Source of the DNA: Calditrichota bacterium
GTDB taxonomy: Bacteria; Electryoneota; RPQS01
DNA: 64,000 bases
Assembly: GCA_020637445.1 (NCBI GenBank)
Contig: JACJVZ010000003.1
Coordinates: 186,001-250,000 of the forward strand
Direction of reading: 5' to 3'
The position numbers and the translations under genes are program-made. The notes beneath the pieces were generated by a model, which was not told where the DNA came from, did no database searches, and worked only from the letters and a program-made list of their open reading frames with translations. This document shows, one piece after another, positions 34,158 to 44,670 of this stretch (positions are counted from its first letter, which is position 1; each line of letters begins with the position of its first letter).

Positions 34158-35129
34158 ATGTATCGCATCGCTCTTAGTTTGATGATCCTTCTTTTCCCAA
34201 TGCTCACCGCATCGGGATACACGGTGTCCGGCAACATATCCGGTCGCGAAGGTGCGGCACTCACGTATGTTTATACGATTCCGACGAGTCTGGACACGTT
34301 CTACATCGCGATCGCGAATTTCCTGAATGGCAATTACTCACAGGGTAATCTGGACGAGGGAAGTTACATCATATTCTCATTTCAGGATGCGAATTTCAGC
34401 TTTTTGCCCGATCCGGACGAATCGCGGGGATTTTACGGCGGAGAAGTACCACAGACGTTGGACGTGTCGTCCGATTTGACAGGCATCGATATAGAACTGA
34501 TGCCGCCGAACACAGGAGGATTTTCCGGTACGACGACGTACGAAGGCAGTGAAACGGGACCGACGTATGTTTTTGCACACCGGACGAACACGTTTGACGG
34601 CCTGCCAAGCGGAGCGGGAATTTTGCTCAACAATTCGGGAAGTGGAGACTACACGGCGATAGTGGACAGCTTTGGAGTTTACTACGCGTTCGCGTTCATG
34701 GATGTGAATTCGAACTTTCAGTACGACGTGGGTGAACCCTACGACGTATACGGCGACGATCTTGAACCTGAGCCGATTACGATTACTCAGGGACAATCGT
34801 TTCCGGACAACATAAATTTCACTCTCGTAGCGACGTCTTCCGCAGCCGCGCCGACCGTGGCCGTTTCCGATTTCGAGCTTGGCCAAGCCTATCCCAATCC
34901 GTTCAATCCAGTCGCGACGATTCCTTTCACATTGGAAAGAACGTTGAGTGTTGAGATCGTGGCTTGCGACATCCTTGGACGAACGGTGCGAACACTGCAC
35001 TCGGGGGTTTTACCCGCCGGCGAACACAGCGTTACCTTTGACGGCAACGGATTGGCGAGCGGACTCTACATTATCGAATTGCGCACACAAAACCACTCAT
35101 CATGCACTCCCGCCGTGCTGTTGAAATAG
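34158..35129 (+). CDS. small secreted protein with T9SS sorting domain
   Basis: The 323-residue protein begins with a signal peptide (M-Y-R-I-A-L-S-L-M-I-L-L-F-P-M-L). Two beta-rich domains of the G-x-x-S-G-N-I-S-G / G-F-S-G-T-T-T-Y type each open with a repeated glycine turn, as in SdrD-B or carboxypeptidase-regulatory-like folds. The sorting domain at the C-terminus reads G-Q-A-Y-P-N-P-F-N and ends P-A-V-L-L-K. The ATG at 34158 has GGGAG six bases upstream. Its stop overlaps the start of the following giant gene by 28 bases. Confidence 0.75.
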   Translation: MYRIALSLMILLFPMLTASGYTVSGNISGREGAALTYVYTIPTSLDTFYIAIANFLNGNYSQGNLDEGSYIIFSFQDANFSFLPDPDESRGFYGGEVPQTLDVSSDLTGIDIELMPPNTGGFSGTTTYEGSETGPTYVFAHRTNTFDGLPSGAGILLNNSGSGDYTAIVDSFGVYYAFAFMDVNSNFQYDVGEPYDVYGDDLEPEPITITQGQSFPDNINFTLVATSSAAAPTVAVSDFELGQAYPNPFNPVATIPFTLERTLSVEIVACDILGRTVRTLHSGVLPAGEHSVTFDGNGLASGLYIIELRTQNHSSCTPAVLLK

Positions 35130-38100
35130 TTTGGCTCATAGGGCTCCTGATTTTAGCCGCCGGACTGCGCGTTCCGACGGCACGCGGGGAAGCTCTCTTT
35201 GTTCGGGGAGAAGTCACGGGAATTTGGAGTGCGCCGATAGACACGGTGGTGATTGACAGCTTCGCGTGGGTTCCCGCTGCGGAGACATTGCAGATAGCGC
35301 CCGGAATGGTTGTGGCCTTTTCCGGGCGTTTTTCATTGTTGGTCAACGGAACTCTGTTAGCCAACGGCGAAGGCGATGATTCCATTTTCGTACAGAGCAT
35401 TCCGTACCACGATTCCAACGGTCATCTTGGAATCAGGTTCTACGAAACCACCACGATCTCGCGGCTGAACAAGGTCAAGTTCGAGGACGGGTTCGCGAAC
35501 TCGGGTAACTTTGAACGCTACGGCGGAGCGCTTGAACTCTATTTCTCGGAAGTTGAAATAGACTCTTGTTTATTTCAAGGCAATCGCGCGCGCATCGACG
35601 GCGGAGCAATTTATTGCCGCGAAGCGGGGACGCTGACGGTGCGAGCCTCGGAGTTTGAAGGCGACAGCACACGGTTTGGCGGAGGCGGCGCAATTTTGGC
35701 GCGGACGAGCGGTTACGTGCGGCTGACGCGCTGTAGATTCACGAACAACTCGGCGGCGGTAAGCGGCGGCGCGGTCACTTCGGAGAGCGGCGTCGTGGTT
35801 GAACTTGATAGCTGCTATTTTGCGAATAACTTTGCCGTCAACAAAGCCGGCGGGCTCTACCTCTGGTCGACTCCTCCGGCAAGCTGGATTCGCAATTGCG
35901 TGATTGAAGAGTGCGTGGCCGATCAGGGCGGCGGAATCTTTACGGACAACTGCCGGGCGACGATCGACGGATGCACGATTCGGAATTGCTTTGCCCGCTT
36001 GGGCGGCGGATTAGGCGCGCGACGGTCGAATAATCTTACGACCCTTTCGCACACGACGATTACGGGAAACGCCGCCAATGAAGACGGCGGCGGACTCTAC
36101 ATTACGGAGGCCGCGCGCTGCACGGTCGAGAATTGTTTGATTGCGAACAACACGGCCACACGCGGCGGGGGAATCTTCACAGTCGCGTCCACTTCGCCGA
36201 CGATTCGCTTCACGACATTTGCAGGAAATATTGCGCAAGGCGGATCGGCTCTGGATTTCTACGGCGGCGGCGAAATTTACAATTCAATTGTCACAGGTGA
36301 AACCGGAGACGCTCTGGTCAATTACGGCGCCACCGCTTCACCGACGGTTTCCTATACGAACATCTTCTCAAACTCGGTGCCTGAGTTGTCGGGAGTTCAT
36401 CCTGAGTGGCTGCTGGAAAACACGAGAATGAATGTCGCGCTGGTGGAATGTGACTCGCTGAGAAACATCTCATTCGATCCACAATTTGTAAATTCCGACA
36501 GCGGTGATTTCAATCTTTCGGACATAAGTCCGTGCTTGTTCGGTGCAGATACAAGCTATTCGAGCGGTGCTGATCTCGCTGGAAATCCACGGGTGTCTCC
36601 GCAGGGAAGTTGGCCGGATATGGGGGCATATGAGAACGATGCGCCGCTGCCGTATTTTCAGAATTGCGGACCGCAGCGCGGAGTTTGGTTTCCGGGCGAG
36701 TACGTTGTCGGCTGTTCTTTGAGAGTTGAAACCTCTGATACTCTTGTTCTGATGGGCGGCGCGACACTCTTGTTCGCTCCCGGAGCCGGACTATATGTTG
36801 AGGGAACGCTGCTGGCGATGGGCACCGCGCACGATTCGATCGTCTTTGACCGCTATTTTGACTTGCCGGACGCGACGTGGAACGGGATTTCGCTGGCATC
36901 CTCGACCACAAATTCACGACTGAATTATTGTTCCGTGCGGCACGTCGTAGGAGCGTCGGCACTGACGACCAGCGAACCAGCCACACAACTCAACCATTGC
37001 ACGTTTTCATTGAACGAGCACGTCGGCGGTGGCGGAGGAGCCGCAAGCGCGCTGCAAAACTCGTCACCTGTTTTTACAAGGTGCACATTTAAGCAGAACC
37101 GCGCAACCACGGGCGGAGCAGTTAGTGCCCTGACAGGACACATCGACTTTCGCGGATGCTTGTTTGACCACAACGAGGCGGTAAACTTCGGTGCTCCATT
37201 CACTGCACTTGGCGGCGCGGTGAAATGCGAAAACGGGAGCTTCTCGGAGTGCTTGTTTGTTTCCAACACGGCCTACGAGGGCGGCGGCGTCGCATTGGAT
37301 CATACGGGGATTTTTACAGACTGCGAATTCGACTCATGCGCGGCATGGAAAGGCGGCGGCCTGTCGCTCGGCGGGGGAACGGCGGAGCTTTACCGGGTTG
37401 AGTTTCGCGGCAATCAAGGAAAGGATTTCGGCGGAGCTGTGTGCATGGGCGAGGCGGTACTTTCGGACAGCGGCAGCTTTTACATAGGCAATCGCGGTGC
37501 AAACGGCGGAGCGATCGCGAATCTTCATGGCGGGTACTCGGGAACAGACACTGAGTATAGTGACAACTCGGCCGACAATGAAGGGGGAGTGATTTGGCTG
37601 GGAAATGACCGAGCGGCATTGTTTTTTACGTGCACACTCCACCGCAACCACGCGAAGACCGGTGGAGCAGTTTGGGGAGACGCGGCAGGCATCGACTTTT
37701 TCCGCTGCTTATTGGACAGCAATTATGCGACGGAAGCGACGGGCGGAATTTACTTGCTCGGCGGAGGCGTGTCCTTCTTGCGTTCGACGGTCGTAAATCA
37801 CCATTCGCCCGGGCAAGGCACGGTCGTGCAAAACCGTTTCAATTCGGTGTTGTGGTGCAACTCGACTCTGTTTGCCGAAAACGGCGACAGCCCCATTTCC
37901 GTTCACAGCGGAGTGCAGAACGACTTCCGGTATTCGATGAGTGACGTGCTCATCGTAGCCGGCGACGATTCGATCGGATTTCCGAGCAGGGTGAATTTTA
38001 ACGGCGATTCGTGCGACGCGGATTTGAATCTTGTGGCTGAACCGTTGTTTGTCGATTATGCGGCTCGCGACTACCGGTTGCAGAGCGAATCCAAAGCGGT

Positions 38101-38773
38101 GCAGGCGGCAGATTCGCTGCTTCCGCTCGACGACGACGGAACGCGCGCGGATATTGGGCTCTATCCGGGTATTCGTCCGTACCTGCTTTTGCAGCCTTTC
38201 AATCTTGCGTGGCCTGAACGGAACGCATACTTTCATCCGGGCGATACGGTGGCGTTTGCATGGAATTCATCGTGGGACGGCGATCCGGGAGACGAAATAG
38301 ACTATTCACTACATTTGCACAGCGAGTCGTTTGACACGGCTATTACAACGGGCAGCGAACTTGGCCATACGGTAATACTGCATAACGGGCAATATGAATG
38401 GTGGGTCGTGGCCGCGTCGCATCAACCGGAAACGGAACTGGAAAGTTTTGAGCGCCGGACGTTTGTCGTCACCGATCCTGACCTTGGCCTTGATGATGTT
38501 TTGTGGCCCCGGGAGTTTTCAGTTTCGATGGACGGACCGAATCCGTTTAACAGCGCAACGCGACTGCGGATTACTCTTCCCCACTCCACTGAAGTGACGG
38601 TAACATTGGTTAACGTTTTGGGCAGAACGTCATTCGCGATTCGTGAACGTGAATTTGTAGCTGGGGTCCATAGCATTTCAATTGATGGGACTCGGCTCGG
38701 TTCGGGTGTGTATTGGGCGCATGTTAAAACGAGTTTAGGAACGAAAACTCTTCAATTACACTTGATCAAATAG
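35102..38773 (+). CDS. 1223-residue right-handed beta-helix surface protein with T9SS sorting domain
   Basis: After a signal-like N-terminus (W-L-I-G-L-L-I-L-A-A-G-L) the protein shows many beta-helix coils of the Chlamydia polymorphic-membrane-protein type. Repeats such as N-N-S-A-A-V-S-G-G-A-V, N-T-A-T-R-G-G-G-I-F and N-R-A-T-T-G-G-A-V-S alternate with C-x-F/Y turns in two large blocks. The C-terminus is a sorting domain (G-P-N-P-F-N, ending L-H-L-I-K). Such helices bind or degrade polysaccharides; no catalytic residues were identified. The ATG at 35102 lacks a Shine-Dalgarno sequence and overlaps the previous gene, so it is probably translated by coupling. Confidence 0.75.
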   Translation: MHSRRAVEIVWLIGLLILAAGLRVPTARGEALFVRGEVTGIWSAPIDTVVIDSFAWVPAAETLQIAPGMVVAFSGRFSLLVNGTLLANGEGDDSIFVQSIPYHDSNGHLGIRFYETTTISRLNKVKFEDGFANSGNFERYGGALELYFSEVEIDSCLFQGNRARIDGGAIYCREAGTLTVRASEFEGDSTRFGGGGAILARTSGYVRLTRCRFTNNSAAVSGGAVTSESGVVVELDSCYFANNFAVNKAGGLYLWSTPPASWIRNCVIEECVADQGGGIFTDNCRATIDGCTIRNCFARLGGGLGARRSNNLTTLSHTTITGNAANEDGGGLYITEAARCTVENCLIANNTATRGGGIFTVASTSPTIRFTTFAGNIAQGGSALDFYGGGEIYNSIVTGETGDALVNYGATASPTVSYTNIFSNSVPELSGVHPEWLLENTRMNVALVECDSLRNISFDPQFVNSDSGDFNLSDISPCLFGADTSYSSGADLAGNPRVSPQGSWPDMGAYENDAPLPYFQNCGPQRGVWFPGEYVVGCSLRVETSDTLVLMGGATLLFAPGAGLYVEGTLLAMGTAHDSIVFDRYFDLPDATWNGISLASSTTNSRLNYCSVRHVVGASALTTSEPATQLNHCTFSLNEHVGGGGGAASALQNSSPVFTRCTFKQNRATTGGAVSALTGHIDFRGCLFDHNEAVNFGAPFTALGGAVKCENGSFSECLFVSNTAYEGGGVALDHTGIFTDCEFDSCAAWKGGGLSLGGGTAELYRVEFRGNQGKDFGGAVCMGEAVLSDSGSFYIGNRGANGGAIANLHGGYSGTDTEYSDNSADNEGGVIWLGNDRAALFFTCTLHRNHAKTGGAVWGDAAGIDFFRCLLDSNYATEATGGIYLLGGGVSFLRSTVVNHHSPGQGTVVQNRFNSVLWCNSTLFAENGDSPISVHSGVQNDFRYSMSDVLIVAGDDSIGFPSRVNFNGDSCDADLNLVAEPLFVDYAARDYRLQSESKAVQAADSLLPLDDDGTRADIGLYPGIRPYLLLQPFNLAWPERNAYFHPGDTVAFAWNSSWDGDPGDEIDYSLHLHSESFDTAITTGSELGHTVILHNGQYEWWVVAASHQPETELESFERRTFVVTDPDLGLDDVLWPREFSVSMDGPNPFNSATRLRITLPHSTEVTVTLVNVLGRTSFAIREREFVAGVHSISIDGTRLGSGVYWAHVKTSLGTKTLQLHLIK

Positions 38774-38802
38774 TTTATCAACCAGTATAGATATCGATGC
38801 GG

Positions 38803-38835
38803 GAGGTCGGCTGCGATGCCGACCTCTCTTTTTTT
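38803..38835 (+). terminator. intrinsic terminator
   Basis: GAGGTCGGC pairs with GCCGACCTC around TGCGAT and is followed by a seven-base T run. It ends the two-gene sorting-domain operon about 30 bases past the beta-helix gene. Confidence 0.85.
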
Positions 38836-39026
38836 CACAATGTACGCAAAGTCGGCTTTTCAAGCAGATTTTGCGGGTGAATGCTGATGCAAATCATTGA
38901 ATATAGTGTTCTTTGAAATTCGACAAACTTAATCAAGGTTTTTTGATAATTGCTCTGATTCTCTTGCACTTGCGCGAACCAGAAGGTAATTTGTAGGTGA
39001 CACTAACAGTAAAAGGGGATTATGTC

Positions 39027-42000
39027 ATGAGAGCAAGGATTTTGCTGTTGAGCCTTGCGGCACTGATGATGATCGGAGAGCGGGGAGTGCTCGCTGATTC
39101 AGCACAAGTATCTGAAGTCCGTGGCCAAAGATTGCGGACGGAACTGCAAAAGACGAACGATTCGGCAAAACAGAGAGCGATCAGAAAAGAGATTTCGCAG
39201 CGTGCGCAGACTCGGGAGCGGAGAGACTCGCGCGAACGGTTGGATCAGGGAGGAGAAACATGCTCTTTGCCGACGGACTTGACAGGAATGCCGATTCCGA
39301 TTGTCGTGTCCGGAACCACCATCGACTTCGCGGACGACTACAATTGTGCAGGATTCGGTCCCGCGCCTCCGCCCTGCTGGACAGGCTACTACGATCAGCT
39401 GACTTCGTGTTCCGGGCCGGACGTGGTCTACAGGTTTACACCGCCGGCAGACGGGGATTACCGTTTTTCGTTGTGCAATTCGGATTACGACACGGGAATC
39501 CTGATCTTTAACGATAACTGTCCGCCGAATTTTCCGACGGACTTCGTCTGCGGAAACGACGACTATTGCAATGTTCAGACTGAGATCGTATCGCTTTCTC
39601 TGACCTCCTCGCAACCGATATTGGTTATTATCGACGGCTGGAATGGTGATGCGGGAAACTACGAGTTGGTGATTGATTTTGCGGAGCCGCCGCCGCCCAA
39701 CGACGATTGTTTCGGTGCACAGTTCATCGAGGCGCCGTCTTTGGTGTCAGGATCGACGGCCAATGCAACGTATGACGATGCGCCGTTCGTCTGCGGAGGG
39801 TCGGTCATCGACGGTCCGGGAGTTTGGTATACGACTCTGGGAACTGGAAATACGATGACCGTGAATACGTGCTTGCTGGACGGCTATGACACTCAGATCG
39901 CCGTTTACCAAGGAGGTTGTACGGGTTTGACGTGTGTTGACGGCAATGATCAATTCTGCCTGAATCAGAGTCAAGTGACGTGGTGCAGTCAAGCGGGAGA
40001 GCAGTATTTCATTCTCGTGCACGGTTATCAGGGACAGGCCGGAGATTTTGTGTTGGAACTCACGGACGACGGCATCCCGTGCGGAGGAACGACGCCTGTA
40101 CTATCCATCCTTGAAGTTTACGAGAACTTGCCGGACTTGGTAGGTCAACAGGTGACCATCCGGGGCTTTGGTTCCGGCCCGAATCAGGGGATTATCACGG
40201 AAACTGAAGGTGATTGGCTGCGCAACACGGAGCTTGAGCCGTATTCGGCGCTCAAAGTAGTCGGACTTGATCCTTGGAATATTTACATTCCTGAGTTGAT
40301 GTGGGGGCAGTACATCGAAGTGCAAGGTATCATTGGCGCGATTCCGATCTCGCCGGACGTGCCGCCGGGATATGAGGCCACGATTGAAGTCAACGCGCCT
40401 GCGGTCGTGGTCCCGAGCACGCCGCATGTGCCGGTAACTCAGGGAAATTGGCGGCCAGCCAATTGGACTCCAGACACGACGAATTGTGATACGTGCAATT
40501 TCGGGATGTTCATCTCGGGCGGAATCGACAGTGCAAACAACCGGGACGACTACTGGGATGATTTGGTTGATTTCTACTGTTACAAAACCGGCGCCGGGTA
40601 TTGTCCGCAGAATATCAACATCTACTATTTCAAAGGCGACACGCTGGACGGTAGAATACCTCCTGCGCGAGTGGACTCTTGCACACAGGCAAAGATTCAG
40701 GCCAGAATCAATGCGATTGCCAGCAAGGTCAAGGCTTGCAAAGATGCTGGCAAAACACCCAAGGTTGAGATTGTCGTGACGAATCACGGAAAACATCCTC
40801 CCAACGGTGGAATCAATATTCTGGGCCGCGACGGGGCCGGCAGTTCAAACGCGATATCGCCGCATGATTTCACATCCATGATCCAGACTTTGTGCGATTC
40901 TGGAGCTGCAAATATCGAGATTGAGTTAGGCGAGTGCTTCAGCGGACAGATGGTCAATCATCTTCGCGACAGTTTGGACACTAAAGGCGCAAATGTCACG
41001 GCAGCTTCGGCGGCGCCGGATTCACTTTCGAGTTGGAGCAAAGGCAAGAAGGGCGGCTGGAACCGTTGGCTGAATCCGTTGGTTTGCGCGAGATACTCGG
41101 GAGAAAGCCTTCCCGAAGCGATTCGTAGAGCGAATCAAAGCTACGACTCTTCTCTTGTGCAGCTTGATTCGTTGTTCCGGGCATGGGCAGCTTATCTCGA
41201 TTCACTTGGTACACACGGAGACTCGGTGAAGGCCGCCAAGTACCGCCGGTGGGCCAGCGACGCCATCAACGGCAAGGGCGGAGAAACCGTTTGGTTCAGC
41301 AGAACGTTCAAAGAATCGTGCAACGGAGACACGATATCGGTTTCGCCGGGCGGCAGACTTGAATTCACGTATTCCGGTCCGAACTCGAGCTGCGGCAACA
41401 GCGAGATTATTTGCAAAAACACGGCCGGCCATTGGATCAATTACCGCCATTGGAATTGGAACGTACCGGGCTCCGCGGGTTACCACACTGGCAACAATGT
41501 CCGCACGTTGGATGCCGGTGCGGGACACACAGGACTCTACGTCATTCACAGTTTGAGTGATTCATTCAGGGTTTCTATCAAATCCATCAATCCACCGCTT
41601 CCTCCAAGTCTTTTGACCTCTGCTTCGAATCCTGAAGACTATGCGGGCTTCGGTGTGGGCTGGACATCGGGAAATTCGGATGAATTCGGGGCAATCAATA
41701 CGGCCACACTGACACTCCCGGACGTGGACGACGACGGATTTGATCTGTCGACGGCTCCGAAACTGCTCGGCCCGGGCGGAGTGGGACAATTGTTCGCGGA
41801 CTTTGACGTGTTGGCGGAGAACTATTGGTGGACGGACATGCGGGTTTATATGCGCGTGCTCGGAGGAACGGCCGGTGTGACGGTGACAGCGGACTGTCCC
41901 GATTGCGAATTCTCCAATGTTTCGTACGATCTCGCGGGCGGAGACGAGAAATTTTATTTGAACCTCGGTTCGATCAACGTGGTGGGTTCACATACGTTGT

Positions 42001-42293
42001 CGCTCACGGCGACCGGAACAACGGAATTGGATTGTTGGGGACTTGAATCGGCACACTCGACGGGAACACCGCTGCCTGTGACGGATCTTGTGATCATTCG
42101 TGACGGCGACAACATCAACCTTCACTGGAGCGCGGTGCCGCTTGCCGTCAGTTATTTGGTACAGAGAGCTGCATCCGAGAATGGGCCGTGGGCAACCATT
42201 GGATTGGCTTTCGGAACGACTTTCGTGCATACGGGACAAGCGGCGTCCTCAGACGAGCAGCTTTACTACCAAGTGATCGCGGTTAGTCCGTAG
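39027..42293 (+). CDS. large secreted protein with legumain-like (clan CD) cysteine peptidase domain
   Basis: The 1088-residue protein has a signal peptide (M-R-A-R-I-L-L-L-S-L-A-A-L). Two prepeptidase-like beta domains follow (about residues 80-345, with L-C-N-S-D-Y-D-T-G-I). The peptidase-like domain (about 480-700) carries His587 in I-V-V-T-N-H-G-K-H and Cys637 in I-E-L-G-E-C-F-S-G-Q-M, then V-T-A-A-S-A-A-P-D-S-L-S-S-W. These elements match the H-G and E-A-C-E-S-G-S motifs and the following A-T-T-A-x-x-x-x-S-S of legumains (C13). An FN3-like end lacks a sorting domain. A signal and AGGGG support the ATG at 39027. Confidence 0.7.
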   Translation: MRARILLLSLAALMMIGERGVLADSAQVSEVRGQRLRTELQKTNDSAKQRAIRKEISQRAQTRERRDSRERLDQGGETCSLPTDLTGMPIPIVVSGTTIDFADDYNCAGFGPAPPPCWTGYYDQLTSCSGPDVVYRFTPPADGDYRFSLCNSDYDTGILIFNDNCPPNFPTDFVCGNDDYCNVQTEIVSLSLTSSQPILVIIDGWNGDAGNYELVIDFAEPPPPNDDCFGAQFIEAPSLVSGSTANATYDDAPFVCGGSVIDGPGVWYTTLGTGNTMTVNTCLLDGYDTQIAVYQGGCTGLTCVDGNDQFCLNQSQVTWCSQAGEQYFILVHGYQGQAGDFVLELTDDGIPCGGTTPVLSILEVYENLPDLVGQQVTIRGFGSGPNQGIITETEGDWLRNTELEPYSALKVVGLDPWNIYIPELMWGQYIEVQGIIGAIPISPDVPPGYEATIEVNAPAVVVPSTPHVPVTQGNWRPANWTPDTTNCDTCNFGMFISGGIDSANNRDDYWDDLVDFYCYKTGAGYCPQNINIYYFKGDTLDGRIPPARVDSCTQAKIQARINAIASKVKACKDAGKTPKVEIVVTNHGKHPPNGGINILGRDGAGSSNAISPHDFTSMIQTLCDSGAANIEIELGECFSGQMVNHLRDSLDTKGANVTAASAAPDSLSSWSKGKKGGWNRWLNPLVCARYSGESLPEAIRRANQSYDSSLVQLDSLFRAWAAYLDSLGTHGDSVKAAKYRRWASDAINGKGGETVWFSRTFKESCNGDTISVSPGGRLEFTYSGPNSSCGNSEIICKNTAGHWINYRHWNWNVPGSAGYHTGNNVRTLDAGAGHTGLYVIHSLSDSFRVSIKSINPPLPPSLLTSASNPEDYAGFGVGWTSGNSDEFGAINTATLTLPDVDDDGFDLSTAPKLLGPGGVGQLFADFDVLAENYWWTDMRVYMRVLGGTAGVTVTADCPDCEFSNVSYDLAGGDEKFYLNLGSINVVGSHTLSLTATGTTELDCWGLESAHSTGTPLPVTDLVIIRDGDNINLHWSAVPLAVSYLVQRAASENGPWATIGLAFGTTFVHTGQAASSDEQLYYQVIAVSP

Positions 42294-42322
42294 GACCCAA
42301 GAAACCAGAACTGGGGAGAGGG

Positions 42323-42356
42323 AACGGGGCGCGGCTCGCAAGAGTCCGCCCCGTTT
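42323..42356 (+). terminator. intrinsic terminator
   Basis: AACGGGGCG pairs with CGCCCCGTT around a 15-base spacer, followed by TTCTGC. It lies about 30 bases after the legumain-like gene. Confidence 0.65.
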
Positions 42357-42446
42357 CTGCTTGTTTTGGGTTTTCAAGCCTCGCACAGGGGCGCGAAATC
42401 GTTTGTAAGGCTATAAAAACAATGGGAATAAGAGGCAAAATCGGGG

Positions 42447-42475
42447 TTGACTCTGCGGGGGAATTTTCGTAGTAT
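42447..42475 (+). promoter_or_regulatory. sigma-70-like promoter for the aldehyde dehydrogenase gene
   Basis: TTGACT and TAGTAT are separated by exactly 17 bases, 78 bases before the GTG start codon. A GC-rich hairpin (CGGAC-a-GCGC / GCGC-c-GTCCG, about 42506-42528) lies in the resulting leader. Confidence 0.6.
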
Positions 42476-42552
42476 TTAGAGCTATAGGTGGCAAACAGTT
42501 ATTTCGGACAGCGCACGCGCCGTCCGCATAGTATTAAGTCAGGAGATTGATC

Positions 42553-44088
42553 GTGGCGACAGCGACAGAGAAGAAGAAAGCCAGCCCGAACGGCGGCAAG
42601 GGCAAGACCAAAGTTTATCAGAATTTTATCGCCGGGAAGTGGTGCGACAGCTCGAACGGAGCAATTGTCGAAAACCGCAATCCGGCGATGTGGTCGGATT
42701 TGATTGGAACATTTCCGCACAGCACCAAGGAAGATGTGGACCGCGCGGTGAAGTCGGCGCAAAAGGGGTTTAAGAATTGGCGCTTGATTCCGCCTCCGCA
42801 GAAGGCGAAACTGTTCTTCCGTTTGGTGGAGATTTTGACCGAACGCAAAGAGCAGCTCGCGTTTGATATGACGCGCGAGATGGGCAAACCGATTTTTGAA
42901 ACGCGCGGCGACGTGCAGGAAGCGATTGACACGGCGTGGTATGCCAGCGGCGAAGGCTATCGCATGTTCGGCAAGACCGTTCCGTCGGAACAGAACAACA
43001 AGTTCGCCATGACCGTGCGGATGCCGATCGGCGTGGCGGGATTGATCGCGCCGTGGAATTTCCCGATGGCGATTCCGTCGTGGAAAATTATTCCTGCGCT
43101 GATGTGCGGCAACACGGTCGTGTTCAAGCCCGCCGAATTGGTACCGCTGTCATCGCATAATTTCATTCAAGCGATTTTGGACGCGGGTTTCCCGCCGGAA
43201 ATCATCAACCTCGTGCATGGGTCGGGCAAAGAAGTCGGCGCACATATGGTGACGCATCCCGATATTCCGCTGATTTCGTTTACCGGTTCATCGGCGGTGG
43301 GTCGCACGATTGGCCGCGACGCGAGCGGCATGCTGAAGCGCGTCTCGATGGAACTGGGCGGCAAGAACGCTCAGATCGTGATGAACGACGCCGATTTGGA
43401 TCACGCGGTGGAGTGTGCGATCTGGGGCGGCTTCGGCACGACGGGTCAGCGCTGCACGGCGACGTCACGGGTGATTTGTGAAGAAGGCATTCACGATGCG
43501 TTCGTCGAGAAGTACAAGAAGGCCGCGAAGAAACTTAAGATCGGTTACGGCAACAACGCCGACGTGACGATGGGGCCTTGCGTGAGCGAGGGCCAACGCA
43601 AGACGGTGCTCGACTATGTCGAAGTCGGCAAGAAGGACGGCGCGGAACTCGTATTGGGCGGCAAGGCGCTGACCAAGGGTGATCATGCCGACGGATGGTT
43701 CATGGAGCCGACGATTTTCACGGGTGTGAAGCCGAACATGCGGATTGCGCAGGAAGAAATTTTCGGACCGGTGGTGTCGGTGCTGAAGGCCAAGAATTTC
43801 GACGACGCAATCAAGATCAGCAACGGAATCGACTACGGTCTGTCGAGCGCGGTGTTTACGAAGAACGTGGATCAGGCGTTCCGCGCGTTCCGCGACATCG
43901 AAGCCGGGATCACCTACGTCAACGCGGCAACAATCGGCGCCGAAGCGCACATGCCCTTCGGCGGCCTGAAAGCCACCGGCAACGGTCACCGCGAAGGCGG
44001 CTGGGAGGTCTACGAATTCTATTCAGAGACCAAGAGCTGCTACGTTGATTACTCGGGCAAGCTCCAAAGAGCGCAGATTGACGAATGA
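42553..44088 (+). CDS. aldehyde dehydrogenase (possible aminoadipate-semialdehyde dehydrogenase)
   Basis: The 511-residue enzyme is a complete ALDH. P-W-N-F-P-M holds the substrate asparagine, Glu267 lies in M-E-L-G-G-K-N, and the catalytic Cys301 lies in T-G-Q-R-C-T-A-T. The last part reads [15 protein letters not shown]. It oxidises an aldehyde to the acid using NAD(P). The window also has lysine 6-aminotransferase, whose product is 2-aminoadipate semialdehyde, so that is a natural candidate substrate, but other aldehydes are equally possible. The GTG at 42553 is seven bases after AGGAG; the upstream TTG at 42547 is too close. Confidence 0.85.
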   Translation: MATATEKKKASPNGGKGKTKVYQNFIAGKWCDSSNGAIVENRNPAMWSDLIGTFPHSTKEDVDRAVKSAQKGFKNWRLIPPPQKAKLFFRLVEILTERKEQLAFDMTREMGKPIFETRGDVQEAIDTAWYASGEGYRMFGKTVPSEQNNKFAMTVRMPIGVAGLIAPWNFPMAIPSWKIIPALMCGNTVVFKPAELVPLSSHNFIQAILDAGFPPEIINLVHGSGKEVGAHMVTHPDIPLISFTGSSAVGRTIGRDASGMLKRVSMELGGKNAQIVMNDADLDHAVECAIWGGFGTTGQRCTATSRVICEEGIHDAFVEKYKKAAKKLKIGYGNNADVTMGPCVSEGQRKTVLDYVEVGKKDGAELVLGGKALTKGDHADGWFMEPTIFTGVKPNMRIAQEEIFGPVVSVLKAKNFDDAIKISNGIDYGLSSAVFTKNVDQAFRAFRDIEAGITYVNAATIGAEAHMPFGGLKATGNGHREGGWEVYEFYSETKSCYVDYSGKLQRAQIDE

Positions 44089-44193
44089 GTTCAGGTCACT
44101 GGCGGAGTATGCTGCTCCGCCAGTGATTCCGGATTCCGGCGGGGAACCGCTGCGCTAAATCCCCGCTCGGCGAATTTGAACAAATTGCAACCT

Positions 44194-44670
44194 ATGCACT
44201 CCTTCCTCCAAAATCTCGTCAACTACAACACGTGGGCGAACAATGAAGTTGTTGAGTCGCTCAGGAGTTGTCCGGAAGTGCCGCGCGACGCGGTGATACG
44301 GCTGTCGCACATTCTGGAAAACAACTGGTATGTGCTGGACATTATTGACGAGCAGGATCTTTCTAAATGGGATGCGGACCGGGATTACACCATTGACGAG
44401 TGCATCGCCGAAATTCCGAAGATTGACGCGGCGTACAAAAAGCTGCTTGGCGAGTTAAAGGACGAACAGCTTGAGTACTCCGTGCGATTCACGGACGTCG
44501 CTGGACGGAATGTTGAGCGACGGATTTCGGAATTGATATTTCACACGTTCGATCATTGCAGTCACCATCGCGGGCAGATTGCGATGATTGTTCGCGAAGC
44601 GGGCGGCGAGCCTGCACAAACTTGGTATAACCGGTGGATTCGCGAGACGGGTCGCGGAAAGAACTCTTGA
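44194..44670 (+). CDS. DinB-like four-helix protein
   Basis: The 158-residue protein has the DinB/YfiT fold: N-T-W-A-N-N-E near residue 13, a helix with L-S-H-I-L-E-N-N-W-Y near 40, and F-D-H-C-S-H-H-R-G-Q-I near 120. The three histidines normally bind a divalent metal. Family members act as thiol-dependent transferases or are uncharacterised. Its ATG at 44194 lacks a strong ribosome binding site; a TTG at 44176 in frame is an alternative. Its stop overlaps the start of the following small membrane protein gene. Confidence 0.75.
   Translation: MHSFLQNLVNYNTWANNEVVESLRSCPEVPRDAVIRLSHILENNWYVLDIIDEQDLSKWDADRDYTIDECIAEIPKIDAAYKKLLGELKDEQLEYSVRFTDVAGRNVERRISELIFHTFDHCSHHRGQIAMIVREAGGEPAQTWYNRWIRETGRGKNS

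Noticed and set aside
42506..42528. GC-rich hairpin in the aldehyde dehydrogenase leader as a riboswitch
   Set aside because: It is short, resembles only loosely one other spot near 9641-9661, and shows no conserved aptamer-like core.
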